From contig NZ_CP033877.1 of NCBI RefSeq assembly GCF_006970445.1, positions 628,750-692,749 of the forward strand: 64,000 nucleotides of DNA, given 5' to 3'. Under the pieces are notes generated by a model. It saw only the letters and a list, made by a program, of their open reading frames with translations. It ran no database searches and had not been told where the DNA came from. Shown piece after piece: positions 1-9,063 of the stretch. The DNA is from Stenotrophomonas maltophilia. GTDB lineage: Bacteria; Pseudomonadota; Gammaproteobacteria; Xanthomonadales; Xanthomonadaceae. How positions within the stretch are numbered: position 1 is the first letter of the stretch; every line of letters starts with the position of its first letter. Made by a program: the position numbers and the translations under genes.

Positions 1-1033
1 CGGCCAGCACGGCCTTGCGCGCGGCGTAGCGGTCCAGGCCCTGGAAGCGCTCCGGCGCGTTTTCGTTCAGCGCTGCCACCGGGGTGAACAGGTTGATCAT
101 CGGCAGGTTGTGGCGCACGCCGACTTCATAGTCGTTGAAATCATGCGCCGGGGTGACCTTGACCACGCCGGTGCCGAACGCGCGGTCCACGTAGTCGTCG
201 GCGATCACCGGCACGCGACGGCCGGTCAGCGGCAGCACCACGCTCTTGCCGATCAGGTGCGCGTAGCGCTCGTCTTCCGGGTGCACCATCACCGCGGTAT
301 CGCCCAGCAGGGTTTCCGGGCGGGTGGTGGCAACGACCAGGTAGTCGCGGGTTTCGCGCAGGGTTTCCACGCCGTCGGCATCGCGCTCGACGTGCTCGTA
401 GCTCAGACCGTCATCCAGCGTGTAGGCGATCGACCACAGGAAGCCGTCTTCCTCGGCGCTCTCCACTTCCAGGTCGGAAATGGCGGTCTTCAGCACCGGA
501 TCCCAGTTGACCAGGCGCTGGCCGCGGTAGATCAGGCCCTGTTCGTACCAGCGCACGAAGGCTTCGTTGACCGCTGCCGACGGCTGCGGGTCCATGGTGA
601 AGGTGCTGCGCGACCAGTCGGCGGAAGTGCCAAGGCGGCGCATCTGGCGTTCGATGGTGTCGCCGGACTGCTGCTTCCACTCCCAGACCTTGCCGATGAA
701 GCCTTCGCGGCCCAGCGAATCGCGGGTCTCGCCCTTGCCTTCCAGCGCCAGGTTGCGGCTGACCACCATTTCGGTGGCGATGCCGGCGTGGTCGGTACCG
801 ACCTGCCACAGCGTGTCGTAGCCGCGCATGCGGTGGTAACGCACCAGTGCGTCCATCAGGGTCTGCTGGAAGGCGTGGCCCATGTGCAGGGTGCCGGTCA
901 CGTTCGGCGGCGGCAGCAGGATGGTGTACGGCTCGCCCGTGCCGGACGGCTTGAAGTGGCCGGCCTTCTCCCAGGCCTCGTAGAGGTCGGTCTCGAAGGA
1001 CTTCGGGTCGTAGCTGGAGGCGAGTTGGGTCAT
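1..1033 (-). CDS. valS: Valine--tRNA ligase, N-terminal part (cut by window edge)
   Basis: This class I aminoacyl-tRNA synthetase charges tRNA-Val with valine in the cytoplasm. The first 344 residues are present. They begin [10 protein letters not shown] and carry the class I signature HMGH at residues 50-53 in the context [14 protein letters not shown], followed by the start of the editing (CP1) insertion with the [13 protein letters not shown] motif. The KMSKS loop, anticodon-binding domain and C-terminal coiled coil lie beyond the left edge. The start is the ATG read from 1033. It is the last gene of a minus-strand series pepA-holC-pmp3-like-valS, 33 bases after the small membrane-peptide gene; holC next to valS is a common gammaproteobacterial arrangement. 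The family assignment is secure and no frameshift is visible. Confidence 0.97.
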   Translation of the reverse strand, partial: MTQLASSYDPKSFETDLYEAWEKAGHFKPSGTGEPYTILLPPPNVTGTLHMGHAFQQTLMDALVRYHRMRGYDTLWQVGTDHAGIATEMVVSRNLALEGKGETRDSLGREGFIGKVWEWKQQSGDTIERQMRRLGTSADWSRSTFTMDPQPSAAVNEAFVRWYEQGLIYRGQRLVNWDPVLKTAISDLEVESAEEDGFLWSIAYTLDDGLSYEHVERDADGVETLRETRDYLVVATTRPETLLGDTAVMVHPEDERYAHLIGKSVVLPLTGRRVPVIADDYVDRAFGTGVVKVTPAHDFNDYEVGVRHNLPMINLFTPVAALNENAPERFQGLDRYAARKAVLA

Positions 1034-1066
1034 GCGGGGGAACCGGTAATCAAGGCGGAAGGGAGA

Positions 1067-1261
1067 TCAGCGCGACCCGAGGGCGCGCCGGATCTTCTGG
1101 TCGGTGTGGTACTGGCTGACCGCGTAGGCGGCCCAGATGGCGGCGGGCAACCAGCCGATCAGGGTGATCTGCAGGATCAGGCAGACGATCCCGGCCAGTG
1201 GACGGCCGATGGTGAAGAAGGACAGCCAGGGAAGAATCAGGGCGATCAGCAGGCGCATCAA
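1067..1261 (-). CDS. Pmp3/YqaE-family small membrane protein
   Basis: A 64-residue protein that is almost entirely two hydrophobic helices (about residues 3-22 and 27-50) with a short basic tail ending KIRRALGSR. The pattern around PWLSFF, GRPLAG and LPAAIWAAYAV fits the Pmp3/UPF0057 proteolipid family, which sits in the cytoplasmic membrane and has been linked to stress and membrane-potential control in other organisms. Two ATG codons in tandem (1261 and 1258) could start it. It lies between holC (16 bases upstream) and valS (33 bases downstream) on the same strand and is probably cotranscribed with them. The family call is fairly sure; its role here is unknown. Confidence 0.85.
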   Translation of the reverse strand: MMRLLIALILPWLSFFTIGRPLAGIVCLILQITLIGWLPAAIWAAYAVSQYHTDQKIRRALGSR

Positions 1262-1277
1262 GGGGTCCTCGCGGGAC

Positions 1278-1703
1278 TTACATGTCGTGCTTGTTCAGGT
1301 CGTAACCGGCGGCCTTGTACTGGCGCCAGCGCTCGCGCAGCGGTTCGCGCGCTTCCGGATCGGCCGGAACCACTTCCAGCACGCGCTCGCACTGGCCCAG
1401 CCAGGGCTCGTCGCGCAGGTTGATCACCAGTGGACGCGCCGGTGCCTCGGTGCCGGGCACGGCGATCAGCACCAGAGCCTCTTCCTCGTCCATGTCTTCC
1501 CCGGCGATCTGGTGCGGGATGTAGGCATCGTTGTCGAATGCCCACAGCAGCTCGTCCAGCTCTTCGGCCTGGGCCTGGTCGCGGGCCAGCACCAGGGTGA
1601 ACAGCCCGGCGTCGTTGGCCTTGCGCGCCAGCTCGCAGACCAGGCGCAGTGGCTCGGTCAGGAAGCGGGGCTTGGCGATCAGGTAGAAGTCGGCGCGGGG
1701 CAT
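1278..1703 (-). CDS. holC: DNA polymerase III subunit chi
   Basis: Chi is the clamp-loader accessory subunit that joins psi and contacts single-strand DNA-binding protein at the replication fork. The product is 141 residues, the usual size, beginning MPRADFYLIAKPRFL. It shows typical chi features: the N-terminal FYLIA strand, a central region with LDELLWAFDNDAYIPHQ, and PLVINLRDE near residue 90. It lies 82 bases downstream of pepA and 16 bases upstream of the Pmp3-like gene. The pepA-holC-valS neighbourhood is the standard context for holC, which supports the call. Confidence 0.93.
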   Translation of the reverse strand: MPRADFYLIAKPRFLTEPLRLVCELARKANDAGLFTLVLARDQAQAEELDELLWAFDNDAYIPHQIAGEDMDEEEALVLIAVPGTEAPARPLVINLRDEPWLGQCERVLEVVPADPEAREPLRERWRQYKAAGYDLNKHDM

Positions 1704-1785
1704 GGCAGGGTCCGGGTCAGGCAGGGGCCCGGCATTGCCGGGCGAGGCCCCGGCCGGCGTCTGCCGGCCAGGGTCGGGTACGGCA

Positions 1786-3264
1786 TCAGGCGCGGGCGAC
1801 CTGGTCCAGCAACCACTGGCTCAGCAGGCCGACCGGGCGGCCGGTGGCCATGCCACGCTTGCCTTCGTCGCTGGCGACGCCGGCGATGTCCAGATGGGCC
1901 CAGCGCTGGCCTTCGGTGAAGCGCGACAGGAAGCAGCCCGCGGTGATCGCGCCGGCCCAGCGGCCGCCGATGTTGTAGACGTCGGCGAAGGTCGAATCCA
2001 GCATCGGCTGGTACTCGTCCCACAACGGCAGGCGCCAGGCGCGGTCGAACACATGCTCGCCAGCGGCCAGCAGCTCGTTGGCCAGGTCGTCGTGCTTGGT
2101 CATCAGGCCGGCGGTCTGGTGGCCGAGGGCGACCATGCAGGCACCGGTCAGGGTGGCGACGTCGACCAGCGCGGCCGGCTCGAAGCGCTGCGCGTAGGTC
2201 AGCGCGTCACACAGGATCAGGCGGCCCTCGGCGTCGGTGTTGCCGACTTCGATGGTCTTGCCCGACATCGAGGTGATCACGTCGGACGGACGGTAGGCAT
2301 TGCCATCGATGGCGTTCTCCACCGCCGGCACCACCACCACCAGGTTCAGCGGCAGCTTGGCCTTGACCGCGGCGACGAAGGTGCCGATGACGTTGGCGCC
2401 ACCGCACATGTCGTACTTCATCTCTTCGATGCCGCCCTGGGTCTTCAGGTTGACGCCACCGGTATCGAAGGTGATGCCCTTGCCGACCAGCACGTACGGC
2501 TTGGCGTCGCCAGCACCGGTCCACTTCAGCACGACCAGGCGTGGGCGGTTGGCCGAACCGCGGGCCACGGCCAGCAGCGAGCCCATGCCCAGCGCTTCCA
2601 TCTGGGTCTCGTCGAGGATCTCGGCCTCGGCGCCGTCGTGTTCGCCGGCGAACTTCACGCCCACTTCGGCCAGGTAGGCCGGGGTGCAGTAGTTCGGCGG
2701 CAGGTTGCCCAGCTCGCGGGCGAACTCGACGCCGGCGGCGATGGCCTGGCCCTGGGCCAGGGCCTGGGCGTCGTCACCGGCAACGGCCAGCTGGGTCAGG
2801 CCGGCATCGTCGGCCTTCTTCTTGCCCAGGGTGGCGGTATAGCGGTAGGCGGCGTGATCGGCGGCGATCACCGCCTGGCGGATCGCCCAGGCCGCGTCGC
2901 GGTCCTTCACCGCCACTTCGGACAGGGTGAACAGCGCGCTGCGGGCGGCGCCGGCCTTCAGCGCGCGCACGGCGTCGCCAACGGCCTTCAGGTACTGCGG
3001 CACGCCGAAGCGGGCGGCTTCGCCGAGGCCAACCACCAGCACGCGCGGGGCGGTCACGCCCGGCAGGTCGTGCAGCAGGGTGGTGGCGCCGGTCTTGCCG
3101 GACAGGTCGCCACGCTGGGCCAAAGCGGCCAGACGGCCACCACTGGCGGTATCCAGGGCCTGCGCGGCCGGGGTCAGGGTATGGTCGGCATACGCGCCTA
3201 CCACCAGGCAATCAACGGTGGCGGCGGCCGGAGCAACGTGGTTCAGGGTGAATTCGAGGGCCAT
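1786..3264 (-). CDS. pepA: Cytosol aminopeptidase (leucyl aminopeptidase, M17)
   Basis: A 492-residue metalloaminopeptidase of family M17 that removes N-terminal residues from peptides in the cytoplasm; in E. coli PepA also binds DNA at Xer sites and carAB. The M17 signature NTDAEGRL and the metal-binding stretch [10 protein letters not shown] are present. I chose the ATG read from 3264 ([12 protein letters not shown]) because the in-frame upstream codons extend into the divergent lptF promoter region and add residues that do not match the family. It is transcribed away from lptF across a 104-base gap and is followed by holC. Confidence 0.96.
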   Translation of the reverse strand: MALEFTLNHVAPAAATVDCLVVGAYADHTLTPAAQALDTASGGRLAALAQRGDLSGKTGATTLLHDLPGVTAPRVLVVGLGEAARFGVPQYLKAVGDAVRALKAGAARSALFTLSEVAVKDRDAAWAIRQAVIAADHAAYRYTATLGKKKADDAGLTQLAVAGDDAQALAQGQAIAAGVEFARELGNLPPNYCTPAYLAEVGVKFAGEHDGAEAEILDETQMEALGMGSLLAVARGSANRPRLVVLKWTGAGDAKPYVLVGKGITFDTGGVNLKTQGGIEEMKYDMCGGANVIGTFVAAVKAKLPLNLVVVVPAVENAIDGNAYRPSDVITSMSGKTIEVGNTDAEGRLILCDALTYAQRFEPAALVDVATLTGACMVALGHQTAGLMTKHDDLANELLAAGEHVFDRAWRLPLWDEYQPMLDSTFADVYNIGGRWAGAITAGCFLSRFTEGQRWAHLDIAGVASDEGKRGMATGRPVGLLSQWLLDQVARA

Positions 3265-3289
3265 TGAGCAGATTCCATTGGCGAGTCCG

Positions 3290-3295
3290 TACAAT
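3290..3295 (+). promoter_or_regulatory. Possible -10 element for lptFG
   Basis: TACAAT lies 74 bases before the lptF ATG in the pepA/lptF divergent gap. No good -35 is found at 17 bases; TTGAGC at 3264-3269 is 20 bases away, so this is a weak prediction. Confidence 0.3.
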
Positions 3296-3368
3296 CGCAG
3301 GCCGTTTACGCCCAGACAGTAGACTGGGCGGCACCGCGAACGAACCCCAGAGTTTAAACCACCGCCCC

Positions 3369-4451
3369 ATGCTGAAGCTCGACCGATACCTGCTGGGCGA
3401 TTTCGTCCAGAGTTTCCTGGCTACCCTGATCGTCCTGCTGGTGGTCAGCGTGGGCGGCGTTCTGGTGGACATCCTCGGCAACATCGCCGACGGGCGCCTG
3501 CCAGCCAAGCTGCTGTTCTCCCAGCTGGGCCTGCAGTTCATCGCCTACCTGCCACTGATCCTGCCACTGGCGCTGATGCTGGGCCTGCTGCTGGCCATCG
3601 CCCGCCTGTACCGCGATTCGGAGATGGCGGTGATCACCGCCATCGGTGTGGGCCCCAAGCGCCTGCTGCGGCCGCTGCTGATGCTGGTGGTGCCGGTGGT
3701 GCTGCTGGTCGGCACCTGCTCGCTGTGGCTGGGCCCGTGGGCCGGCCGGGTGGCCGAGCAGATGATCATCGAGGCCAACCGCAGCGTGCTGATGGCCGGC
3801 CTGGAGCCGGGCCGATTCACGCCGCTGCCCAATGGCGGCGTGGTGTACCTGTCCACGATCTCGCCCGACGGCACCCAGCTGGGCAAGGTGTTCATGCAGC
3901 GGCAGAAGGACGACCGCCTGGAAGTGGTGTCGGCCAACAGCGGCCGCATGTTCTTCGAGGGCACCCGCCAGCGCTTCCTGGAGCTGGATGACGGCCACCA
4001 GGTGGAAGGCCCGGTGGCCGGCGCGCTGGATTACCGTCTGGCCACCTTTGCCCGCAACGACGTGGCGCTGCCTGACGGCGCACAGACCCGCACCGAGGAC
4101 GACCCGGAACTGATGCCGACCCTGAAGCTGATCGGCGATGAGCGCCCGCAGGCGCAGGCGCAGCTGCACCGCCGGCTGGCACCGCCGCTGATCGCGCTGG
4201 CGTTCGCCCTGCTGACCGTGCCGCTGGGCCGCAGCTCGCCGCGCCAGCAGCGCTACGGCCGCATGATGCTGGCCCTGATGGCCTACATGGTGGGTACCAA
4301 CCTGATGTTCATCGGCAGCGGCTGGATTGCCACGGGCAAGATCCCCGCCGCTCTCGGCCTGTGGTGGCTGACCGTGCCGCTGCTGGCGCTGGCGATCTGG
4401 ATGTATGCACGTGATGGCCGCCTGGGCCGCCAGAAGGGAGCCCGCGCATGA
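3369..4451 (+). CDS. lptF: LPS export ABC transporter permease LptF
   Basis: LptF pairs with LptG in the inner-membrane LptB2FG complex that extracts lipopolysaccharide and drives it across the periplasm. The 360-residue product starts [16 protein letters not shown]. It has three N-terminal membrane helices (about residues 15-35, 55-80 and 100-120), a large periplasmic beta-rich domain, and three C-terminal helices from about residue 275, the standard LptF/G layout. A longer in-frame extension upstream of 3369 covers the promoter region and is not part of the protein. The stop overlaps the lptG start (ATGA at 4448-4451), so the pair is translationally coupled. Confidence 0.95.
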   Translation: MLKLDRYLLGDFVQSFLATLIVLLVVSVGGVLVDILGNIADGRLPAKLLFSQLGLQFIAYLPLILPLALMLGLLLAIARLYRDSEMAVITAIGVGPKRLLRPLLMLVVPVVLLVGTCSLWLGPWAGRVAEQMIIEANRSVLMAGLEPGRFTPLPNGGVVYLSTISPDGTQLGKVFMQRQKDDRLEVVSANSGRMFFEGTRQRFLELDDGHQVEGPVAGALDYRLATFARNDVALPDGAQTRTEDDPELMPTLKLIGDERPQAQAQLHRRLAPPLIALAFALLTVPLGRSSPRQQRYGRMMLALMAYMVGTNLMFIGSGWIATGKIPAALGLWWLTVPLLALAIWMYARDGRLGRQKGARA

Positions 4452-5554
4452 GGCTGCGCCCGATGCGTTTCGACCTGTACCTGGGCCAGTCGGTGTTCAC
4501 CACGGTGCTGCTGACCTGGGCGGTGCTGGTCGGCCTGGACGTGGTGATGGCCTTCTCCGGCGAGTTCAAGGACATCGGCAAGAACGGCTACACCCTGGGC
4601 CATGCCGCGGCGTGGGTGCTGTACACGGTGCCGCGCCGCGCCTACACGATGTTCCCGACAGCCGCGGTGATCGGCGCACTGATGGGCCTGGGCCAGCTGG
4701 CCGCGACCTCGGAGCTGACCGCACTGCGTGCGCTGGGCCTGTCGCGCAAGCGCCTGAGCGTGTCGGTGGCGATCGCGCTGTCGCTGCTGACCGCGGTGAT
4801 GGTGCTCAGCGCCGAGACACTGGGCCCGTGGGGCCAGGACCGCGCCGATGCGCTGAAGTCCAGTGCCAAGTGGGGGCGGGATATCGCGACCACCCGTTAC
4901 TCGGGGCTGTGGGCGCGCGAAGGCGACACCTTCCTCAACGCCCAGAGCGGCGAGGAGCAGCTGGTGGGCGACAAGGGCACGCGGCTGATCCTGCGTGATG
5001 TGCGCCTGTACCGGGTCGCCGAAGACGGCAAGATCGCCTCGTTGACCCATGCCGCCACCGCCGAGCACGACAAGGACGGCTGGGTGTTGACCGGCGTGCG
5101 TCGCGACACCTTCGGCGAGCGCTCGGCGGCCCGCCAGGAAGTGGCGCGCGAGCCGTGGAACTCGAAGCTGGATGCGGCGGCACTGGCCACCGGCATCGCC
5201 AAGCCACGCAACCTCAGCGTGTCCGAGCTCAGCAACAGCATTGCCTACCGCCAGCGTAACGGGCTGGATGCGCGCGACTTCGAGGATGTGTACTGGAGCC
5301 GCTGGTTCTACCCGGTGAATGTGCTGGCACTGTGCCTGGCGGCGGTGCCGTTCGCGTTCGGGTCGCTGCGCAGCGGCGGCATGGGCAAGCGCCTGTTCCT
5401 GGGCATCCTGTTCGCACTGGGCTTCTGGCTGCTGCAGCTGTTCTTCGGCCGCATGGCCGGTGCGCTGAAGTTCGATTACCGCATTGCCTATGCGTTGCCC
5501 CCGATCGTGATGCTGGCGGTGTCCGGACTGCTGTTCCGGCGCAAGTCGGGCTGA
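4448..5554 (+). CDS. lptG: LPS export ABC transporter permease LptG
   Basis: The second permease of the LptB2FG lipopolysaccharide extractor. The 368-residue protein starts [16 protein letters not shown] and shows the paired three-plus-three membrane helices flanking a periplasmic domain, with a C-terminal hydrophobic segment in KRLFLGILFALGFWLLQLF and a final LPPIVMLAVSGLLFRR helix. It follows lptF with a 4-base overlap. The lptF-lptG pair next to divergent pepA is conserved in gammaproteobacteria. No anomaly is visible. Confidence 0.95.
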   Translation: MRLRPMRFDLYLGQSVFTTVLLTWAVLVGLDVVMAFSGEFKDIGKNGYTLGHAAAWVLYTVPRRAYTMFPTAAVIGALMGLGQLAATSELTALRALGLSRKRLSVSVAIALSLLTAVMVLSAETLGPWGQDRADALKSSAKWGRDIATTRYSGLWAREGDTFLNAQSGEEQLVGDKGTRLILRDVRLYRVAEDGKIASLTHAATAEHDKDGWVLTGVRRDTFGERSAARQEVAREPWNSKLDAAALATGIAKPRNLSVSELSNSIAYRQRNGLDARDFEDVYWSRWFYPVNVLALCLAAVPFAFGSLRSGGMGKRLFLGILFALGFWLLQLFFGRMAGALKFDYRIAYALPPIVMLAVSGLLFRRKSG

Positions 5555-5608
5555 CCCCCATGGAGCCGGGCATGGCCCGGCTGTTTCCGTTTCATTTCAA
5601 GGACGAAC

Positions 5609-6481
5609 ATGAGCTTTCAACGCCTTCTGCCGTGTATTGCGGCCGTGCTGCTCTCTGCCGGCTGCAGCCGGTCCACGGTCGACTTCGAGATCGACAACCC
5701 GACCGATGCGCCGCTGACCCTGTCGATCGATCAGCAGGTGCACACCCTGCCGCCGCACACCTCCATGCCTCTGGCCCTGGAGCCGGGCCAGTACCGGCTG
5801 CAGAGCGAGAAGATTGGCAGCGTACGCATGGTCGTCTACGCCGACGGGATCGGTGGCCTGATCAACCCGGCCATGGCCGAGTACGTGATCGTCACCGAGC
5901 AGTACGTCACCAGCAAGACCAACTCCGGTGGCCTGGCGTCGAAGGTCGAACTGAACGACGTGGAGATCGAGGGCCCCTACGTGAAGGCAACCGGTATGTT
6001 CATTCCGCGCCGTTGGGACGTTGGGCTGATGGGGGAGCTGCCCGATACGGTGGTGTCCAACAGCCCGGATACCTCATCCGATTACCGGACCAAGCTCTAC
6101 AACGTGCCCGGCTTCTTCGAGTACCTGGACGCCGGGGAAGACCTGAAGGAGGCCTTCGGGCCGGGCGGCTACCAGGTGCCGGCGGCAACGGTGGCATTCA
6201 CCCCGGCCCAACTGCCGGCGCTCCCGGCGGCCTATGAGGCCCAGGGCAAACCGATGCGCGACCTCTACGCGCACTATCTGGCGGCCACCGACGCGGGGGA
6301 GCAGAGGCGCCTGAAGAAGGCCAGCCTGAAGCTGTGGCAGGACTTCGTGAAGACCCGGGCGCAGTTGAGCGGACAGGTTCCGGTGGCCGATGACGTGCAG
6401 GCCAATGCGTTCGCGTCCGCCTACTTCGACCTCTGGGCCCAGCCGGCGGTGATCCTGCCCGACCCGGCGCCTGCAGGCTGA
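5609..6481 (+). CDS. Putative lipoprotein of unknown function
   Basis: A 290-residue protein I do not recognise. It starts MSFQRLLPCIAAVLLSAGCS, a short lipoprotein signal with lipobox L-S-A-G-C, so the mature protein should begin at Cys19 and be lipid-anchored. The following FEIDNPTDAPLTLSIDQ and LPPHTSMPLALEPGQYRLQ look like a beta-sandwich that could fix a conserved Asn-Pro element, while the C-terminal third (about residues 205-270) is helical and charged. It begins 54 bases after lptG, so it may share that transcript, and ends at a SMAG hairpin between convergent genes. The coding call is strong; the function is open. Confidence 0.8.
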   Translation: MSFQRLLPCIAAVLLSAGCSRSTVDFEIDNPTDAPLTLSIDQQVHTLPPHTSMPLALEPGQYRLQSEKIGSVRMVVYADGIGGLINPAMAEYVIVTEQYVTSKTNSGGLASKVELNDVEIEGPYVKATGMFIPRRWDVGLMGELPDTVVSNSPDTSSDYRTKLYNVPGFFEYLDAGEDLKEAFGPGGYQVPAATVAFTPAQLPALPAAYEAQGKPMRDLYAHYLAATDAGEQRRLKKASLKLWQDFVKTRAQLSGQVPVADDVQANAFASAYFDLWAQPAVILPDPAPAG

Positions 6482-6497
6482 TCGCTGCGCTGTTCGT

Positions 6498-6522
6498 GTA
6501 GCGCCGAGCGCGTGCTCGGCCC
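6498..6522 (+). repeat. SMAG-type GTAG hairpin
   Basis: Begins GTAG and contains GCCGAGC (6503-6509) paired with GCTCGGC (6514-6520) around a 4-base loop. It sits between convergent genes, typical for this REP-like family of S. maltophilia. Confidence 0.75.
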
Positions 6523-6535
6523 TGCAGACAGCGCT

Positions 6536-7027
6536 TTACCGCTTCGGCATGCGCACCACGCGGGTGCCGCTGGCGCGGTCGTGCCAGGTCAGGCGTTGGC
6601 GGTCGACCCACGCCCACCAGAATCCCAGCCCGCCCAGCAGTAGTGACAGCGTGCCCACTGCGAAGCGCAGCCACAGCTGGCCGCGCCGCAGCGGCGTGCC
6701 ATCGCGCGATTGCAGTTTCAGCCGCCACGGACGCATGCCCAGCGTCTGTCCGCCACGGCGCCAGCTGGCCGTGGCGTACCACCCCGTGATTCCCCAGCAC
6801 ACCGCCCACAGCAGCCACTGCCAGGCACTGAACGGTGCGATGTTCTCGCGCTGCGCGTGGCCGCTGAAGGTGTAGGCGAGGGTGAACAGCGTGCCGGCCA
6901 GCATCCACAGCGCCAGCACCGGCAGTGCGTCGTAGACCATCGCCAGCACGCGCCAGGGCAGCAGCGCGCGTGGGCGAGGTGTTTCGGTAGCGGCCGCAGG
7001 GGCCGTGTCGGTGGCAGGGCGGGACAT
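6536..7027 (-). CDS. RDD-family membrane protein
   Basis: A 163-residue protein with an Ala/Pro/Thr-rich cytoplasmic N-terminus (to about residue 20), then [20 protein letters not shown], a YDA variant of the Arg-Asp-Asp signature in the first helix. Two more hydrophobic helices follow, and the [13 protein letters not shown] motif typical of RDD domains. RDD proteins are small inner-membrane proteins, some implicated in Na+/H+ exchange; the role here cannot be deduced. I took the ATG read from 7027 (MSRPATDTA) rather than one 54 bases upstream, since the longer version would nearly touch the divergent xerD start. Its promoter must overlap that of xerD. Confidence 0.85.
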   Translation of the reverse strand: MSRPATDTAPAAATETPRPRALLPWRVLAMVYDALPVLALWMLAGTLFTLAYTFSGHAQRENIAPFSAWQWLLWAVCWGITGWYATASWRRGGQTLGMRPWRLKLQSRDGTPLRRGQLWLRFAVGTLSLLLGGLGFWWAWVDRQRLTWHDRASGTRVVRMPKR

Positions 7028-7083
7028 GCGCCGAGCATACGCAAAGCTGGCCGTGCCCGCAGTGGCCCTCGTATCCTGCACGC

Positions 7084-8061
7084 ATGGCCCTTGTTTCCAC
7101 CCCCGCCGAACGCCGCCAGCTGGTCCAGCAACTGCCCGAGCTGCGCGCCGACGACAGCATGCGCATCCAGCGCTTCCTCGATGCGATCTGGGCCGAGAAC
7201 GGCCTGGCCCGCGCCACCCTCGACAGCTACCGGCGCGACCTGGAAGGGCTGGCGCGCTGGATGGATGGACGCGACGGTGGCCTGGCCGGCATCGAACGTC
7301 CCGGGCTGTTCGACTACCTGGCCTGGCGCACCCGGCATGGCTGGTCGCCGCGCAGCAATGCGCGCCTGCTGTCGGCGCTGCGGGCGTTCTTCGCCGATGG
7401 CGTGCGCCGTGGCGAGCGTAGCGAAGACCCGAGTGCGCTGCTCGACCCGCCGAAGCTGCCGCGGCTGTTGCCCAAGGCGCTGGCCGAAAGCCAGATCGAC
7501 GCGCTGCTGGCGGCCCCGGACATCGACAGCCCGCTGGGCCTGCGCGATCGCGCCATGCTGGAACTGATGTATGCCGCCGGCCTGCGCGTGAGCGAGCTGG
7601 TGCTGCTGCCGGCCACGGCGGTCAACCTGCGCCAGGGCGTGCTGCGGGTTACCGGCAAGGGCAGCAAGGAACGGCTGGTGCCGCTGGGCGAGGAATCGCA
7701 GCATTGGCTGGAGCGTTACCTGCAGCAGTCGCGCCCGCAGCTGGTCGGCAAGGGCAAGGTGCATGCCCTGGCGGATGGGCAGACCCCGTTGTTCATCGAG
7801 CCGACGTTGCATGCACTGACCCGGCAGGCGTTCTGGCACCTGGTCAAGCGCCACGCGCAGGTGGCCGGCATCGACCCGGCGCGGATCAGCCCGCATGGCC
7901 TGCGCCACAGTTTCGCCACCCATCTGCTCAACCGCGGTGCCGACCTGCGCGCGCTGCAGATGCTGCTCGGCCACAGTTCCTTGTCGACCACCCAGATCTA
8001 CACCCTGGTGGCGCGCGAGCATCTGCAGAAGCTGCACGCCCGCCACCATCCGCGCGGCTGA
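7084..8061 (+). CDS. xerD: Site-specific tyrosine recombinase XerD
   Basis: XerD acts with XerC at dif to resolve chromosome dimers under FtsK control. All catalytic residues are visible: Arg168 (AAGLRVSEL), Lys192 (TGKGSKER), His271 and Arg274 ([10 protein letters not shown]), His297 (LLGHSSL) and nucleophile Tyr306 (TTQIYTLV). The N-terminal SAM-like DNA-binding domain covers about residues 25-115. The annotated ATG gives 325 residues, about 25 more than E. coli XerD; an internal ATG at residue 26 ([11 protein letters not shown]) would give the usual 300 and may be the true start. There is no sign of a mobile element, and it fits the core dimer-resolution enzyme, followed by a dsbC-like gene as in E. 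coli. Confidence 0.93.
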   Translation: MALVSTPAERRQLVQQLPELRADDSMRIQRFLDAIWAENGLARATLDSYRRDLEGLARWMDGRDGGLAGIERPGLFDYLAWRTRHGWSPRSNARLLSALRAFFADGVRRGERSEDPSALLDPPKLPRLLPKALAESQIDALLAAPDIDSPLGLRDRAMLELMYAAGLRVSELVLLPATAVNLRQGVLRVTGKGSKERLVPLGEESQHWLERYLQQSRPQLVGKGKVHALADGQTPLFIEPTLHALTRQAFWHLVKRHAQVAGIDPARISPHGLRHSFATHLLNRGADLRALQMLLGHSSLSTTQIYTLVAREHLQKLHARHHPRG

Positions 8062-8161
8062 GCGCCGGGCTGAATCGCGGCCCGGGGCCGTGCCGGGCGT
8101 CGCGGCCCGGTTCTGGTGGCTGTGTCAGAATCCGGGATCTTCTTCTGTTGCGGATCGCTCC

Positions 8162-8953
8162 ATGCTCCGATTTGCCATCGCCGCCGTGTTCGGTGCGCTC
8201 AGCCTGACCGCCTGCGCCCAGCCGGCCCCGCCGGCCCCGCCGGCCGCCAAGGCGCCTGCCGCTGCGGCCAAGGCCGGCCCGGCTGCCAACGCGTCGGCCG
8301 ACCAGGCGGTACGTGCCGCTCTGACCGCGCTGAATCCCGGCTTCCAGGTGGACTACATCGGTGCCGCGCCGTTCCCCGGCTTCCGCGAAGTGGTGGTCTC
8401 CGGCCAGCTGCTGTACGTGTCCGATGACGGTCGCTACCTGTTCCAGTCGCAGCCCTACGACACCCGCGCCAAGGGCCCGGCCAACAGTGAAGGCCTGCTC
8501 GGTTACCGTCGCGGCCTGCTGGCCAAGGCCAACCACGGTGATCGCATCGTGTTCGCCGCGCCGAACGCCAAGTACACCATCAGCGTGTTCACCGACATCG
8601 AGTGCGGTTACTGCCGCAAGCTGCACCAGGACATCGCCGAGCTCAACCGCAACGGCATCACCGTCGAGTACCTGGCGTTCCCGCGCATGGGCCTGGGCAG
8701 CAAGGACTACACCGACATGATTTCGGTCTGGTGTGCAGCGGATCGTCGCCAGGCCCTGACCAACGCCAAGCGCGGTGGCAGCGTGCCGGCCAAGAACTGC
8801 ACCAACCCGGTGGCGATGCAGTACGCGCTGGGCCAGCAGCTGGGCGTGAATGGCACGCCGGCGATCTTCGCGCCGGATGGAACCCAGCTGGGCGGTTACC
8901 TGCCGCCGGCGCAGCTGCGTGCGGCGCTGGACAAGTTGTCCGAGAAGCGCTGA
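8162..8953 (+). CDS. dsbC: DsbC/G-family thiol:disulfide isomerase, possibly lipid-anchored
   Basis: A 263-residue exported thioredoxin-fold protein that should reduce or isomerise wrong disulfides in the periplasm. The active site is CGYC in FTDIECGYCRKLHQD, and the cis-Pro loop is VNGTPAIFAPDG. The N-terminal dimerisation-like domain holds GFREVVVSGQLLYVSDDGRYLF. The signal ends GALSLTAC, a good lipobox (L-T-A-C), followed by an Ala/Pro-rich linker of about 30 residues, so the protein is probably a lipoprotein, unlike soluble E. coli DsbC. The gene order xerD-dsbC matches E. coli. Secreted proteins encoded nearby (fimbriae, chitinase, protease) are plausible clients. Confidence 0.9.
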   Translation: MLRFAIAAVFGALSLTACAQPAPPAPPAAKAPAAAAKAGPAANASADQAVRAALTALNPGFQVDYIGAAPFPGFREVVVSGQLLYVSDDGRYLFQSQPYDTRAKGPANSEGLLGYRRGLLAKANHGDRIVFAAPNAKYTISVFTDIECGYCRKLHQDIAELNRNGITVEYLAFPRMGLGSKDYTDMISVWCAADRRQALTNAKRGGSVPAKNCTNPVAMQYALGQQLGVNGTPAIFAPDGTQLGGYLPPAQLRAALDKLSEKR

Positions 8954-8962
8954 CGCGAAATC

Positions 8963-9020
8963 GTAGCGTCGAGCCATGCTCGACTGCGGAACCATCAGCC
9001 GAGCATGGGCTCGGCGCTAC
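8963..9020. repeat. Inverted pair of SMAG-type hairpins
   Basis: The first unit starts GTAG (8963) with GTCGAGC/GCTCGAC stems at 8968-8974 and 8978-8984. The second is in opposite orientation with GCCGAGC (8998-9004), GCTCGGC (9009-9015) and ends CTAC (9017-9020). The pair lies between the convergent dsbC and chitinase genes. Confidence 0.75.
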
Positions 9021-9029
9021 AGATCAGAG

Positions 9030-9061
9030 GCCGGGGGCGCACAATGCGCCCCCGGCTTTTT
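9030..9061. terminator. Rho-independent terminator shared by dsbC and chiA
   Basis: A perfect 12-bp stem (9030-9041 with 9045-9056) and 3-base loop are followed by five T residues at 9057-9061 on the plus strand. It lies between convergent genes, immediately next to the chitinase stop. Confidence 0.85.
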
Positions 9062-9063
9062 GC

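Noticed and set aside
7084..8061. Tyrosine recombinase as sign of an integrated element
   Set aside because: All features fit core XerD, with conserved dsbC-type neighbour and no attachment-site duplication or phage genes.
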